NCBI RefSeq assembly: GCF_000429985.1
Contig: NZ_AUCX01000015.1
Span: 62,001-126,000, forward strand
Source: Maridesulfovibrio bastinii DSM 16055
Lineage (GTDB): Bacteria; Desulfobacterota; Desulfovibrionia; Desulfovibrionales; Desulfovibrionaceae
Reading direction: 5' to 3'
Length of the DNA stretch: 64,000 nucleotides
This document shows, piece after piece, positions 7,348-16,416 of the stretch (positions are counted from its first letter, which is position 1; each line of letters begins with the position of its first letter). The notes under the pieces are model-generated. The model saw nothing but the letters and a program-made list of their open reading frames with translations. It was not told the origin of the DNA and did not search any database. A program made the position numbers and the translations under genes.

Positions 7348-8196
7348 ATGCCTAAATCAACCATTCCTAAAAATCCTGACATAAATAGCGAAATCAACAA
7401 CCACGCAGCACGCCTTCGTGACTTGGCAGACTTGGATTACATATCCGCTAGAACATTATACAGAAATCAGTGCTATCTAGAGTTCTACTGGTACGCTCAA
7501 CAAAGCATAGAAAAATATCTTAAAGCTATCTTCATATTTTGCAGAAAGCCTAATAAGAAAAAGACTCATGATTTAGGCTTACTCCATTGTTCGGTGAAAA
7601 ATATCACAATTTATGATATGTTTTTAGAATTTCCACCAATTATCGATGATCTAGTTTTGTATTTTGACCTACTTGGGAGTGTGGATTGTCGCTATAATGA
7701 GCTTAGAAGGTTTAGTGGGGAACTTGGAGCGGACATACAGTTCTTAGATGACAGCGTTATTTACATCAGAAGATATTGTCGAAATCTATACCCTCAACAA
7801 AACGATCTTGATGATGAAAAAAATGCGAAAGCACTAATGAGAAGGCTATCGTTGGAAAATTCCAATAAAGAACAGCTTCGTTTATCATTATATACAGGAT
7901 TACTTGGCAATATCCTTCGAGCTCCGGGGAAAACGAAAGACAAACTGAAAGAGAATCTTGTTTGGGCGAACAGCTACCTTTTAAATGAACATCAACCTGC
8001 TGACACCATCATTCAACAAGCAATAATTGACCTAACTCCATCAATTCATGACAACCCCAAATTAATAAAAGCACTTAGAGATTTGATTTCAATTCCCAAA
8101 AACATAGATGAAAAGCAAAAAGGATTTACCTCTAGGCTAATCGCCATCAAGCGCAGGATAGACAAAAATCTAACTAGCGCAAAAGTAAGCAACTGA
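7348..8196 (+). CDS. HEPN-domain protein
   Basis: This 282-residue protein has an N-terminal HEPN-like domain: FYWYAQQSIEKYLKAIFIF followed by KKKTHDLG matches the 'A-Q-Q-A-x-E-K-x-L-K-A ... K-x-H-D-L' pattern of the family. No catalytic R-x4-6-H pair is evident, so it may bind nucleotides or RNA rather than cut. The C-terminal half (about 160-282) is basic, helical and unrecognised. An upstream extension to 7282 is open, but ATG 7348, ten bases after the mrr stop, is preferred. Its position between mrr and a second HEPN-type gene suggests a joint role in phage defence; that is inference. Confidence 0.7.
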   Translation: MPKSTIPKNPDINSEINNHAARLRDLADLDYISARTLYRNQCYLEFYWYAQQSIEKYLKAIFIFCRKPNKKKTHDLGLLHCSVKNITIYDMFLEFPPIIDDLVLYFDLLGSVDCRYNELRRFSGELGADIQFLDDSVIYIRRYCRNLYPQQNDLDDEKNAKALMRRLSLENSNKEQLRLSLYTGLLGNILRAPGKTKDKLKENLVWANSYLLNEHQPADTIIQQAIIDLTPSIHDNPKLIKALRDLISIPKNIDEKQKGFTSRLIAIKRRIDKNLTSAKVSN

Positions 8197-8233
8197 AGGT
8201 AAAAGAAGAATCTACAACTTATATGAAATTGGT

Positions 8234-8902
8234 ATGGCGAACTCAATTCAATCACCAAATATATATTTAGATTTAGACTTAAGATTTCTTGAAATAGAGA
8301 CCAGTCTAAGCGACATTCTCAGCTTATATGAAATTCAAATCGCGCAGATGGACGCGTTCATAGGTAAAGCCCACGACGACATGCTCAACTGTGACGATCA
8401 TGAAGAATATCAGATGTATAGTCAGATATATGAATATACAAAGGAAGTGTGGGCTCCACGTTTCTTTTTGCATGGAACAATTCTATTTACATGGTCTACA
8501 TACGAAACGCTATTATCAACATTTGCTAGAAGGCTCGTTGAGGCCAAGCATCCTGAACTAAAGATCCGTCTTCAACAGCTGAAGGGTCCAATTTTAAAAC
8601 GTATTAAACTGTTCTTTTCGGACGTACTAAAAATATCAACCATTCACTCTGATGAAGATTGGGCATTTTTAGATAATGTTTACACTGTGCGAAATGCTAT
8701 CGCACACGAAAATGGCGACCTATACCTAATGAAAGATAAAACGATTCAGGATTTAAAAAAGATCGATAAGGACTCAACTCGATTCAACTTTAGCCAAAGC
8801 CATTTCAACGTAACCAAAGAATATACTGATGAAATAATTTACAACATGCATAGGATATTGTCCGAAGTCTTTGTCATATATAAAAATGAAATAGAAACCT
8901 GA
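8234..8902 (+). CDS. HEPN-like protein with RNAIAH catalytic motif
   Basis: This 222-residue, mostly helical protein carries VRNAIAH at 152-158, giving R153-x4-H158, the catalytic R-x4-6-H signature of HEPN ribonucleases (commonly R-N-x3-H). The preceding helices (FLHGTILFTWSTYETLLSTFARR) fit the bundle of the abortive-infection and RiboL-PSP-like HEPN groups. The start ATG 8234 has only a weak ribosome site, and the gap from the previous gene is 37 bases. As the only one of the three neighbours with a clear RNase motif, it is the likely toxic effector of the Mrr-HEPN-HEPN cassette. No MNT-type antitoxin is visible nearby. Confidence 0.72.
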   Translation: MANSIQSPNIYLDLDLRFLEIETSLSDILSLYEIQIAQMDAFIGKAHDDMLNCDDHEEYQMYSQIYEYTKEVWAPRFFLHGTILFTWSTYETLLSTFARRLVEAKHPELKIRLQQLKGPILKRIKLFFSDVLKISTIHSDEDWAFLDNVYTVRNAIAHENGDLYLMKDKTIQDLKKIDKDSTRFNFSQSHFNVTKEYTDEIIYNMHRILSEVFVIYKNEIET

Positions 8903-9007
8903 CACATCCCACTTCCAAAACAAATTCAAGTAGATGGGCACATTCCGCCGGAGGCCGTAAGAAAACGTCCTCCCCAACCCACTGCGATTACTACCTAAAA
9001 TAAATAT

Positions 9008-9030
9008 TGTGTCCGATGGATGTGTCCGAT
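9008..9030. repeat. Tandem TGTGTCCGAT direct repeat
   Basis: The ten-base sequence TGTGTCCGAT occurs at 9008-9017 and again at 9021-9030. It lies between the last accessory gene and the tRNA terminator. It may be an integrase arm site or part of an attachment region, but no second copy elsewhere was seen. Confidence 0.35.
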
Positions 9031-9045
9031 CAATTTTACCGGCAC

Positions 9046-9087
9046 CAAAAAGAAAAAGGATACCAATCTAAATGATTGATATCCTTT
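9046..9087 (-). terminator. Terminator of the tRNA-Val/tRNA-Asp transcript
   Basis: On the minus strand a 14-bp stem (9074-9087 with 9055-9068, one G-U) with a five-base loop is followed by a T tract. It starts ten bases past the CCA end of tRNA-Asp. Its intactness shows that the tRNA unit was not split right at its 3' end unless the element supplied the terminator. Confidence 0.85.
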
Positions 9088-9096
9088 CCAGAAAAG

Positions 9097-9173
<77 letters not shown>

Positions 9174-9222
9174 GCGCCTTTTTGGGGTAAAACGAGTTAA
9201 GACGTTTTACAGGCTTATTTGG

Positions 9223-9298
9223 TGGTAGGCGGAACAGGGCTCGAACCTGTGACCCTCGGCTTGTAAGGCCGATGCTCTCCCAACTGAGCTATCCGCCC
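9223..9298 (-). tRNA. tRNA-Val (anticodon TAC)
   Basis: This is a 76-base cloverleaf with CCA encoded. The acceptor GGGCGGA pairs with TCCGCCT, the anticodon stem TCGGC/GCCGA encloses CTTACAA with anticodon TAC, and the T arm contains GGTTCGAGC. It is first in the two-tRNA transcript. Confidence 0.97.
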
Positions 9299-9408
9299 AA
9301 AAGGTTTGGAAAAAACCTGATCGCCACGGAGAGGGATACTGCCGATGTCGCTCCGTTTTGTCAAACTTTTTTTTAGATATTTTTAAAATAAATTTTAACT
9401 ATTTTAAA

Positions 9409-10170
9409 TTAATTACTTTTATGGGTTACTTTTGCAAACTCGGCCATGCTCTCCGCCGGTACTTCGGTCTGGAAAATATTTCTGCCTATACAGCAGCCTC
9501 GGCAGCCTGCGGCAAGCCCTTTGCTGACATTAGCTAAAGTTCCTTCGATATCCTGTCCCAGCGGACCTCCTGTTACCAGAACCGGAATGGGACTCGCTTT
9601 TACAGCCTCATTGAAAGTTCCACCGTTATGCGGGTAAGGAACCGCGACTATATCGGGCCCTAGTTCTGCTCCGATGCGTATGCAGTGTGCCACAAGGCTG
9701 GGGTCATGTTCGTTTATAACTGAAGCTCCCCTTGCAAAAACAGTGGCGAGTACGGGGAGTCCGTATTTGTGAGCTTCATCAGTTGCTTCACCCATTTCAG
9801 AGAGCATTCTGTCTTCGAATTCATTGCCGATATTGACGTGGATTGAAACCGCGTCTGCACCTAAACGCAATGCTTCCTGAATAGAGCAGACAAGGCTCTT
9901 ATTGTATGTAGGTGTTCCGTGACGGGTGCCTGCGTTGAGCTGAATGATAAGGTTCGCTTCCACAGGGACAATTTTGCTGTAATGGTTTGCCAGCCCTTTG
10001 TTGAGAATCACTCCCTGAACCCTGTGTCTGGGCATTGCTCTCAAAATATCAGGAATACCGCCAAGGCCAGGTATCATCCCTTCGTTGGCTCCGTGGTCAA
10101 GGGCCAGAATCAGTGAGTTGAGGCTTTCTGTATCAAACAGTCTGGCAAGCCTTCTGGAAACTCCGTTCAT
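9409..10170 (-). CDS. FbaB/LsrF-type class I aldolase family protein
   Basis: This 253-residue TIM barrel belongs to the DeoC/FbaB/LsrF group, which includes class I fructose-bisphosphate aldolase and 2-amino-3,7-dideoxy-heptulosonate synthase (an alternative early shikimate pathway in archaea and some sulfate reducers). LALDHG (D25, H26) and the phosphate-binding GG turns (VLVTGG near 198-202, GCCIGRNIFQ near the end) are present. In the family the Schiff-base lysine follows 'DIV' or 'DII'; here that position is A176 in GPDIVAVPYP. The protein may therefore not act as a normal class I aldolase. It lies 44 bases behind the methyltransferase gene and is probably co-transcribed with it. Confidence 0.85.
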   Translation of the reverse strand: MNGVSRRLARLFDTESLNSLILALDHGANEGMIPGLGGIPDILRAMPRHRVQGVILNKGLANHYSKIVPVEANLIIQLNAGTRHGTPTYNKSLVCSIQEALRLGADAVSIHVNIGNEFEDRMLSEMGEATDEAHKYGLPVLATVFARGASVINEHDPSLVAHCIRIGAELGPDIVAVPYPHNGGTFNEAVKASPIPVLVTGGPLGQDIEGTLANVSKGLAAGCRGCCIGRNIFQTEVPAESMAEFAKVTHKSN

Positions 10171-10214
10171 TTAATCCTCTGGTTTATTAAATTTCTGCCG
10201 CTTAAAAGGGCAGT

Positions 10215-11471
10215 TTATTTTTCACTCCAGACATAGCGTCTGCCTTTCTGGCTGACAAATCCGAGTCTGAGATTTTTATAAAAAAGTCCAACCTGAGTCT
10301 TGCCTTTATCCGCTGCTTCCAGACTTTGTCCGGTCAGAAGATTTTTGAGATCAGCACTGTTTTCTATCACAAGGGCCTTTTTATCCGGTGTTTCGGGTAA
10401 AAGAACTCTGGCAAAAGGATCAGGACGGAAAATATTTTTCACCACTTTGCCGACAGGAAATCCCATCCAGCGTATTTCACGGGGGAGATTTTTTAGAGCA
10501 TGGCGATGTAAAAACAGAGCCTTACCGTTAAAATCGTATAGTTCCCCATCTGGAAGAGCTGAAAGATCTACGGAGTCAGGAGTTGAAATTTTGTTCAAAT
10601 CAAGCCTTTTTCCCGGAAGATCGCACGGATCTGGTTTTTCAGCTTCAAGTCCTTCTTTTTTCCGCAGGGCGCATAAGTAAAATCCCTGTCCGCCTCCGGA
10701 CCCATCCACTCTAAGCACTCCATCCATATTGGGCAATAGTGGTTCCGCTATGGTGAATCCGGCAGGATAAGGAAGTTTTAAAAGCTCAAAACCCAGTTCC
10801 TCGGTTGCAAATCGTGTCTGCTCTTCGTTTTCTTCTATATTGGTCGTGCATGTGGAGTAGAGAATCTTTCCTCCGGGCGCTAAAAGATCGTATGCTTTTT
10901 GAAGCAGCTGTTTTTGCAAGGTGACAAGTGGAGCTGTTTTACCCTCGCCCCATAACTCCATAACTTTCGGGTTTTTTTCAACAGTACCCCATCCGCTGCA
11001 TGGAGGATCAAGCAGTATCCATTCCCAGCAGGATGACGGCAGGGGCAGGTTCTGGGATTCATAGTTTACTGTTGCGGAATTAACGGCTTGAACCCGGCGC
11101 AGATTCTGGCGTAATGTAGCCAGCCTGTCGCGTGACGGTTCACTGGCGAGAACAAAGCCATCCTGACCTGTGAGGAGAGCCAGCAGGCCGGTTTTACTTC
11201 CCGGGCTGGCGCACATATCAATTGCTGCGGCCCCTTTGTCCGGTGCCAGCATCAGTGGTGGCAGCATGGATGATCTGTCCTGAATATAAATTCGACCGAA
11301 GCGTGCAGCAAGTGAGTCACCCAACGGGAAAGGCTCGTTGGTCAGAACCCTTGCCATGGAATAAAAAGGTTCCGGTTCGAAATCAAAGCCTTGCGATCTG
11401 AGCAGATCTTCGACATAAGATGTTTCGTCTTCCCGGCAGACCAGTCTGAAAGTACGGAGTTTGTTTTTCAT
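10215..11471 (-). CDS. RsmB/RsmF-type RNA m5C methyltransferase
   Basis: This 418-residue protein belongs to the NOL1/NOP2/Sun family that makes 5-methylcytosine in rRNA. The SAM site is DMCASPGSKT (86-94), motif IV is DPPCSG with C158, and motif VI is YSTCTT with the nucleophile C208. A C-terminal region of about 130 residues resembles the PUA-like tail of RsmF (WMGFPVGKV, later GLFYKNLRLGFV), which favours a YebU/RsmF-like role over RsmB. The gene starts opposite a 303-base divergent region and is followed by the aldolase gene. Confidence 0.9.
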   Translation of the reverse strand: MKNKLRTFRLVCREDETSYVEDLLRSQGFDFEPEPFYSMARVLTNEPFPLGDSLAARFGRIYIQDRSSMLPPLMLAPDKGAAAIDMCASPGSKTGLLALLTGQDGFVLASEPSRDRLATLRQNLRRVQAVNSATVNYESQNLPLPSSCWEWILLDPPCSGWGTVEKNPKVMELWGEGKTAPLVTLQKQLLQKAYDLLAPGGKILYSTCTTNIEENEEQTRFATEELGFELLKLPYPAGFTIAEPLLPNMDGVLRVDGSGGGQGFYLCALRKKEGLEAEKPDPCDLPGKRLDLNKISTPDSVDLSALPDGELYDFNGKALFLHRHALKNLPREIRWMGFPVGKVVKNIFRPDPFARVLLPETPDKKALVIENSADLKNLLTGQSLEAADKGKTQVGLFYKNLRLGFVSQKGRRYVWSEK

Positions 11472-11774
11472 ATTTTAAAAAACTGCGAGCAGCTGAGTTT
11501 ACTTTTTTAAAGGTGTCTGCCGCAGGAAATGGATGGATAAAACAGCCCGCAGGCTTTGACAAGTATCGGTTGGTGTGCTCAATGTTTGTTTTGCGTCACA
11601 CGAGGTTAGCTGGTAAAGAGTGTCTAATTAACCGGCATGATCGGCATCAGATAAAACCGATGTTATGACGATGTATTAAACTGTTGGAAAATATTGAATA
11701 AAAAACTGAATTTAAATGGTTGCCCAATAATTTTAGATGGTATGCTTTAAGTCTACCGGAGGTTTGATTAGAAA
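11472..11774. promoter_or_regulatory. Divergent promoter region
   Basis: The region separates the methyltransferase gene (left) from the FG-GAP protein gene (right). A TTGACA lies near 11556 with only a poor -10 match 17 bases later. An imperfect ATCGGCATC/CCGAT hairpin lies near 11638-11660. No other feature is seen. Confidence 0.35.
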
Positions 11775-13430
11775 ATGTTCGCAAAAAAAATTGTTTCAGT
11801 TTTTATAACTATGCTTTTCGTTCTTGCGGCCGGAGTCGCACATAGCGCTGGCTCTGCAAGGAGTTATGCTGTTTTTCCTTTTGAAGTGAACGGTCCTTCA
11901 CAGTATCAGTATCTGAGCCGTGGAGTGCAATCCATGATGAGTTCACGCCTTAACTGGACAGGACATTTTGAACCTATTCCGGGTTCAAAAGATTTGTCCG
12001 AAAAGGATCGTCCGTCCGGAAAAATAGAGGAACTTAAAACTGCACAGCGTCTTTCTGCAGATTATCTTATCCTTGGAACTTTGATGGTAGCCGGTGATGA
12101 TGTTTCTGTTGATGTCAAGATTACTAATAAAGATGGTAAGGTCTGGAATAAAAATTCCAAGACCAATATAAATGACCTTATTCCCAGTCTTGATGACCTT
12201 GCCAAAGATATACAGAGCGACCTTTTTGAAAAGCCGGGGCAGACTTCCGAGGACAGGGCTAAAGAGAAAAAGCTGGAAGCAGCAAGACCTGATGGCCCGA
12301 ATAATCCGTTTATCGTGATGGCTTCATCTGCCGGAAAGCCTATGGAAAGTAAGATTAACCCGCAGTTCAGATATGAAGGCGGAGCATCAACTCCCGGTAT
12401 GTGGCGGAGCCAGAGTGTAAATATTGTCAACCGCGGTGGATTCGTTGCTGATGTTACCGGTGATGGCAAGGCAAACTTCATTATTTTAACCGATAGCGAA
12501 GTTATTGTTTATGATATTATTGGGCAGCATTTGAAAAAAAATGTTGAATACAACCTGTTCGCCAGATCTAATCCCCTGCGGGTCAGCGGCATTGATCTTG
12601 ACGGTGACGGCGTTCAGGAAGTTGTTGCCACCAGTCTCCGTGACGACAGGGCTCACAGCTTTATCATTTCCTTTAAAAATGGTGTTGCCAGAGCTATAAA
12701 TGATGATCTCAAACTCTTCCTGACTGTTGTGCGTATGCCGCCGAGTTTCACTCCTTCTCTGGTTGGTCAGAAGGTTAACTCCACCAGAACATTTTATTCT
12801 AAGGACGTAACAGAGTACATGCTTTCCAAAGGCAAACTGATGCCGGTCAGAAAGCTTAGAGTTCCTCAGTTTACAAACGTGTTCAACCTTTCCTATCTGC
12901 CTCAGAAAGACGGATATAAAGTTCTTGTTATCGGTAAAAGAGGTAATATAGCTGTTTATAATAAAGATCTGGAACCGCTTTACCAGTCTGAAGAATCATA
13001 TAACTCTACACCGGTGAAAGTTGAACTTGGTTCCAACTTTGCGGGTCTTAATCCTGACAGTGCGGCCACCAAAATGGAAAGCTACCTTTTCATCCCCATG
13101 CCGGTCCTGATCGCCTCAATAAGTGACCCAGCCAAGCAGGAAGTTCTGTTGAACAGAGATGTTTCCGTAGCTTCCCAGTTGTTCAGCAACTATAGGTCTT
13201 TTTCTCAGGGTGAAATTCATTCCGAATTCTGGGACGGCGTAGGCCTCAACCTCGCATGGAAGACCCGCCGTATCAAAGGTACGGTTACTTCTTACGGACT
13301 TGCTGATGTTGATAATGACGGTGAAGATGAACTTTATTGTATTCTCAACACCTTCCCCGGAGCTTTGGGCATCAAGTACAGGAAGACTTTCCTTGTTTCT
13401 TATGAACTTTCTCTTCCGGGTGGAAAATAG
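11775..13430 (+). CDS. Exported TolB-like/FG-GAP repeat protein
   Basis: This 551-residue protein has a cleavable signal peptide (AAGVAHSA, cut near 25) and so acts outside the cytoplasm. Residues about 28-160 resemble the TolB/CsgG-type N-terminal fold (YAVFPFEVNG, SRGVQSMMSSRL, DYLILGTL). The remainder carries FG-GAP/VCBS-type calcium loops, seen as DVTGDGKAN, DLDGDGVQE and DVDNDGEDE, consistent with a beta-propeller. A scaffold or assembly role at the envelope is likely, but no specific function is known. GGAGG precedes the start, and it is a single-gene unit with a terminator 17 bases after its stop. Confidence 0.8.
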   Translation: MFAKKIVSVFITMLFVLAAGVAHSAGSARSYAVFPFEVNGPSQYQYLSRGVQSMMSSRLNWTGHFEPIPGSKDLSEKDRPSGKIEELKTAQRLSADYLILGTLMVAGDDVSVDVKITNKDGKVWNKNSKTNINDLIPSLDDLAKDIQSDLFEKPGQTSEDRAKEKKLEAARPDGPNNPFIVMASSAGKPMESKINPQFRYEGGASTPGMWRSQSVNIVNRGGFVADVTGDGKANFIILTDSEVIVYDIIGQHLKKNVEYNLFARSNPLRVSGIDLDGDGVQEVVATSLRDDRAHSFIISFKNGVARAINDDLKLFLTVVRMPPSFTPSLVGQKVNSTRTFYSKDVTEYMLSKGKLMPVRKLRVPQFTNVFNLSYLPQKDGYKVLVIGKRGNIAVYNKDLEPLYQSEESYNSTPVKVELGSNFAGLNPDSAATKMESYLFIPMPVLIASISDPAKQEVLLNRDVSVASQLFSNYRSFSQGEIHSEFWDGVGLNLAWKTRRIKGTVTSYGLADVDNDGEDELYCILNTFPGALGIKYRKTFLVSYELSLPGGK

Positions 13431-13446
13431 TATAATAAGCGAATCC

Positions 13447-13478
13447 GGCCTCCGTCTTTTGGACGGGGGCCTTTTTTT
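13447..13478 (+). terminator. Rho-independent terminator
   Basis: A ten-pair stem, GGCCTCCGTC (13447-13456) with GACGGGGGCC (13462-13471), is followed by seven T residues. Confidence 0.9.
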
Positions 13479-13513
13479 AATTAAAATTTAAGATGAGTTC
13501 CGGGGGAGTTGAA

Positions 13514-14536
13514 ATGCGTATTTTTTGTATCTTCAGGTGTTGTCTTGTTGCTTTGGTGATGGTTGCTATTTTTGCGTTAAGCATTCCTGCTTCAGCTGCA
13601 ACTACATTGAGCTATGCCAATTTTCCTCCAGCCAAAACATTTCCATGTGTTCAGATGGAACGATGGAAAACAGAGGTTGAAAAAAGGACAGCTGGTAAGA
13701 TCAAAATTCAGACATACCCCGGATCAACGCTGCTCGGAGCTAAAAATACCCTGCGTGGAGTTATGGCCGGTCAGGCCGACATCGGTTGTATCAGTCTTGC
13801 TTACCATCCCGGAGTTTTTCCGCTTTGCTCGGTTATGGAGCTCCCTCTCGGTTTCACTTCTTCAACTTCCGCAAGCCTTGCTTTGTGGGAACTTTTTCAG
13901 AAATACAATCCTAAAGAATTTAAGAGAGTCAAAGTCCTTACAATGTTCGCTTCTGCTCCTTCAAACATAATGAGCAAAGTGCCCGTGCGCTCCCTTGCCG
14001 ATTTGAAGGGCCTTGAAGTCAGGGCTTCGGGGATACTTTCCTCAATACTTGATTCACTCGGGGCAACTCCGGTTTCCATGCCCATGAGCGAAACCCCGGA
14101 ATCACTCCAGAAGGGCGTTGTCAAAGGTTTGTTTTCCTCGTTTGAAGTTCTTAAAGACTTCAATTTTGCTGAAATATGCCGCTATGAGACTGAAACAAAC
14201 GCAGCTGTTTATCCTTTTGCGGTAATTATGAACCTGCGTACATGGAACAGTTTGTCTGACGATGTAAAAAAAGTTCTTACCGATCTTGGCAGAGAGCAGG
14301 CTGAGTGGACCGGTAATTATATGGATAAGCATGTTGAAGAAGCCTTAAAATGGTCAAAAGAAAAATATGGAATTGAGATCATAAAACTCAGTGAAAGTGA
14401 TCAGGCTGAAATGTCTAAAAGAACTGCTCCGCTGATTGAGGACTGGAAGAAAATCTCTTCAGCAAAAGGCGTTGATGCTGAAGCTGTCCTTAACTTTGTA
14501 GAATCTAAAAAAACTAAATATGAACCGTCCCGTTAG
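13514..14536 (+). CDS. dctP: TRAP transporter substrate-binding protein, DctP family
   Basis: This 340-residue periplasmic binding protein captures an organic acid and delivers it to the DctQM permease that follows. It has a signal peptide ending at PASAA, then the DctP pattern: LSYANFPPAKTF, WKTEVEKRTAGKIKIQTYPG, LRGVMAGQADIGC, and LKGLEVRASG, where the arginine normally binds the substrate carboxylate. The frame opens at 13493, but ATG 13514 sits six bases after GGGGGAG and gives the proper signal peptide. The genes for the small and large membrane subunits follow at 52 and 4 bases. The substrate cannot be read from sequence. Confidence 0.93.
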   Translation: MRIFCIFRCCLVALVMVAIFALSIPASAATTLSYANFPPAKTFPCVQMERWKTEVEKRTAGKIKIQTYPGSTLLGAKNTLRGVMAGQADIGCISLAYHPGVFPLCSVMELPLGFTSSTSASLALWELFQKYNPKEFKRVKVLTMFASAPSNIMSKVPVRSLADLKGLEVRASGILSSILDSLGATPVSMPMSETPESLQKGVVKGLFSSFEVLKDFNFAEICRYETETNAAVYPFAVIMNLRTWNSLSDDVKKVLTDLGREQAEWTGNYMDKHVEEALKWSKEKYGIEIIKLSESDQAEMSKRTAPLIEDWKKISSAKGVDAEAVLNFVESKKTKYEPSR

Positions 14537-14587
14537 TTTTGAAGTCTTGTGGCATGCTTACCCTTCACAGCGTAGTGAGATAGTAGA

Positions 14588-15088
14588 ATGATTTTAAACA
14601 GAATGGAGCAGGTTTCCAGAAAAGTATGCAATGTTCTAGCAGTGATCTCAGGTGTTGCTCTAACACTCATGATGCTGCTGGCCTGTGCAAATATGTTTTT
14701 CAGAGCTGTATGGGTTCCTGTTCAGGGGACTTTTGAGCTTATGGGATATCTGGGTGCGGTTGTGGCCTCTTTTGCCCTTGGAATTTCACAGATAAATAAA
14801 AGCCATATCTCTGTCGGATTGTTCTTTAACTCTTTCCCGCCACTGCTGCAAAAGATTCTGGATTTTCTGACTCTGCTTGTTTCATGCCTTTTTTTTCTGC
14901 TCTGCGCCCGCGAAGTCTTCAACTGGGGCAGTTTTGTTCTTGATATCGGTGAATTATCTGAAACATTGGGAATTGTTTATTACCCATTTGTTTTTGCAGT
15001 TGCCTTCGGCTACCTCTGCATAGCTTTTGTCCTCTTTATGGAAATGCTTCGGGTCTTTTTTGAACCTCAAAAAACAAAGCGGGCGTAA
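14588..15088 (+). CDS. dctQ: TRAP transporter small permease, DctQ family
   Basis: This 166-residue membrane protein has four predicted helices: about 17-39, 49-71, 88-109 and 130-153. The pattern RAVWVPVQGTFELMGYLGAV is typical of the DctQ family, which bridges the binding protein and the large subunit. It stops four bases before the large subunit starts. Confidence 0.92.
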   Translation: MILNRMEQVSRKVCNVLAVISGVALTLMMLLACANMFFRAVWVPVQGTFELMGYLGAVVASFALGISQINKSHISVGLFFNSFPPLLQKILDFLTLLVSCLFFLLCAREVFNWGSFVLDIGELSETLGIVYYPFVFAVAFGYLCIAFVLFMEMLRVFFEPQKTKRA

Positions 15089-15092
15089 CTGA

Positions 15093-16397
15093 ATGGAACC
15101 TGTAACTATAGGCCTGATAGGAATTGTCGGGCTTCTTTTAATAATTCTCATGCTGCGCCTGCCGGTTGGTTTTGCTCTGGGTATAGTGGGGTTTATCGGT
15201 TTTGCCATTATCACCAACATGCGTGCAGCCTACGGTATGGTCGGTTCTGAAATCTGGAATGTTTTTTCATCTTATGGACTGACAGTTATCCCTCTTTTTA
15301 TACTAATGGGGCAGATTTGTTTTTATTCCGGGGTCAACGAGCGGCTTTACAAAGCGGCCTATGCGTGGATGGGGCATATCCGTGGCGGTGTGGCTATGGC
15401 AACTGTTCTGGCCTGTGCCGGATTTGCTGCTATATGCGGTTCAAATACAGCTACAGCTGCAACAATGAGCACTGTTGCACTGCCGGAGATGAAAAAATTT
15501 CGCTATAATCCGGTCCTGAGCACCGGAGCGGTTGCATCGGGAGCAACTCTGGGAGTTGTTATTCCTCCAAGTGTCGTACTGATAATAATCGGTCTTCAGA
15601 CGGGGGAGTCCATAGGCCGTCTTTTTCTGGGAGGAGTTCTACCGGGATTGCTGCTGTGTATATTGTTTTTATTAACAATAACCCTGATGTGCAGAATGAA
15701 TCCTGACTGGGGTCCGTCCGGTCCAAGACTGTCGTTCAAACAGAAATTGCTGACACTGCCCGGATCTGTGGAAATGATAGCCTTATTTATACTGGTCATG
15801 GGCGGACTGTTTGCAGGCTTTTTTACTCCTACTGAAGCCGGGGCTGCGGGATCTGCTCTTGCATCTGTCATCAGTATAGTTTCCGGCAAACTGACTTTTA
15901 AAAAATATGTAAGTGCTGTCAGTGATACTATTAAAGTATCCTGTATGATCATGGTCATCATTGTCGGGGCGGTTATTTTCGGTAAATTTCTTGCCGTCAC
16001 CCGGCTTCCGTTTGAAGTTGCGGATTTTGTCTCTACTCTTCCTATTCCCTCAACAGTAATAATCCTGCTGGTCTGCGTAATTTACGTTATTGGCGGCATG
16101 GTTATGGATGCCCTTGCACTTTTACTGATAACGATACCGATATTTTTCCCCATGGTTTCGGCTATGGGTTATGATCCGGTCTGGTTTGGTGTTCTAGTCA
16201 CAGTAGTGACCTCAATGGGAGCGATAACACCTCCTGTGGGTGTTAATACCTTTATCGTCGCTTCAATGGCTGAAGATGTAGCCATGGACAGGGTTTTTCT
16301 CGGAGTTACCTGGTTTATGGGGGCTTATGCGGTGATGGTTGCCATACTTATGGCCATACCTCAGACAGTTACTTTCCTGCCCGGATTGATGGGCTGA
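15093..16397 (+). CDS. dctM: TRAP transporter large permease, DctM family
   Basis: This 434-residue polytopic protein is the sodium-coupled transport channel of the TRAP system, of usual length for DctM. Hydrophobic helices run throughout; the diagnostic segments are CAGFAAICGSNTATAATMST, PPSVVLIIIG, GFFTPTEAGAAG, and GAITPPVGVNTF near the C-terminus. It closes the three-gene dctPQM-like operon; the next gene starts 19 bases later and may be read through. Confidence 0.94.
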   Translation: MEPVTIGLIGIVGLLLIILMLRLPVGFALGIVGFIGFAIITNMRAAYGMVGSEIWNVFSSYGLTVIPLFILMGQICFYSGVNERLYKAAYAWMGHIRGGVAMATVLACAGFAAICGSNTATAATMSTVALPEMKKFRYNPVLSTGAVASGATLGVVIPPSVVLIIIGLQTGESIGRLFLGGVLPGLLLCILFLLTITLMCRMNPDWGPSGPRLSFKQKLLTLPGSVEMIALFILVMGGLFAGFFTPTEAGAAGSALASVISIVSGKLTFKKYVSAVSDTIKVSCMIMVIIVGAVIFGKFLAVTRLPFEVADFVSTLPIPSTVIILLVCVIYVIGGMVMDALALLLITIPIFFPMVSAMGYDPVWFGVLVTVVTSMGAITPPVGVNTFIVASMAEDVAMDRVFLGVTWFMGAYAVMVAILMAIPQTVTFLPGLMG

Positions 16398-16416
16398 TAT
16401 TTTTATACATATTGAT

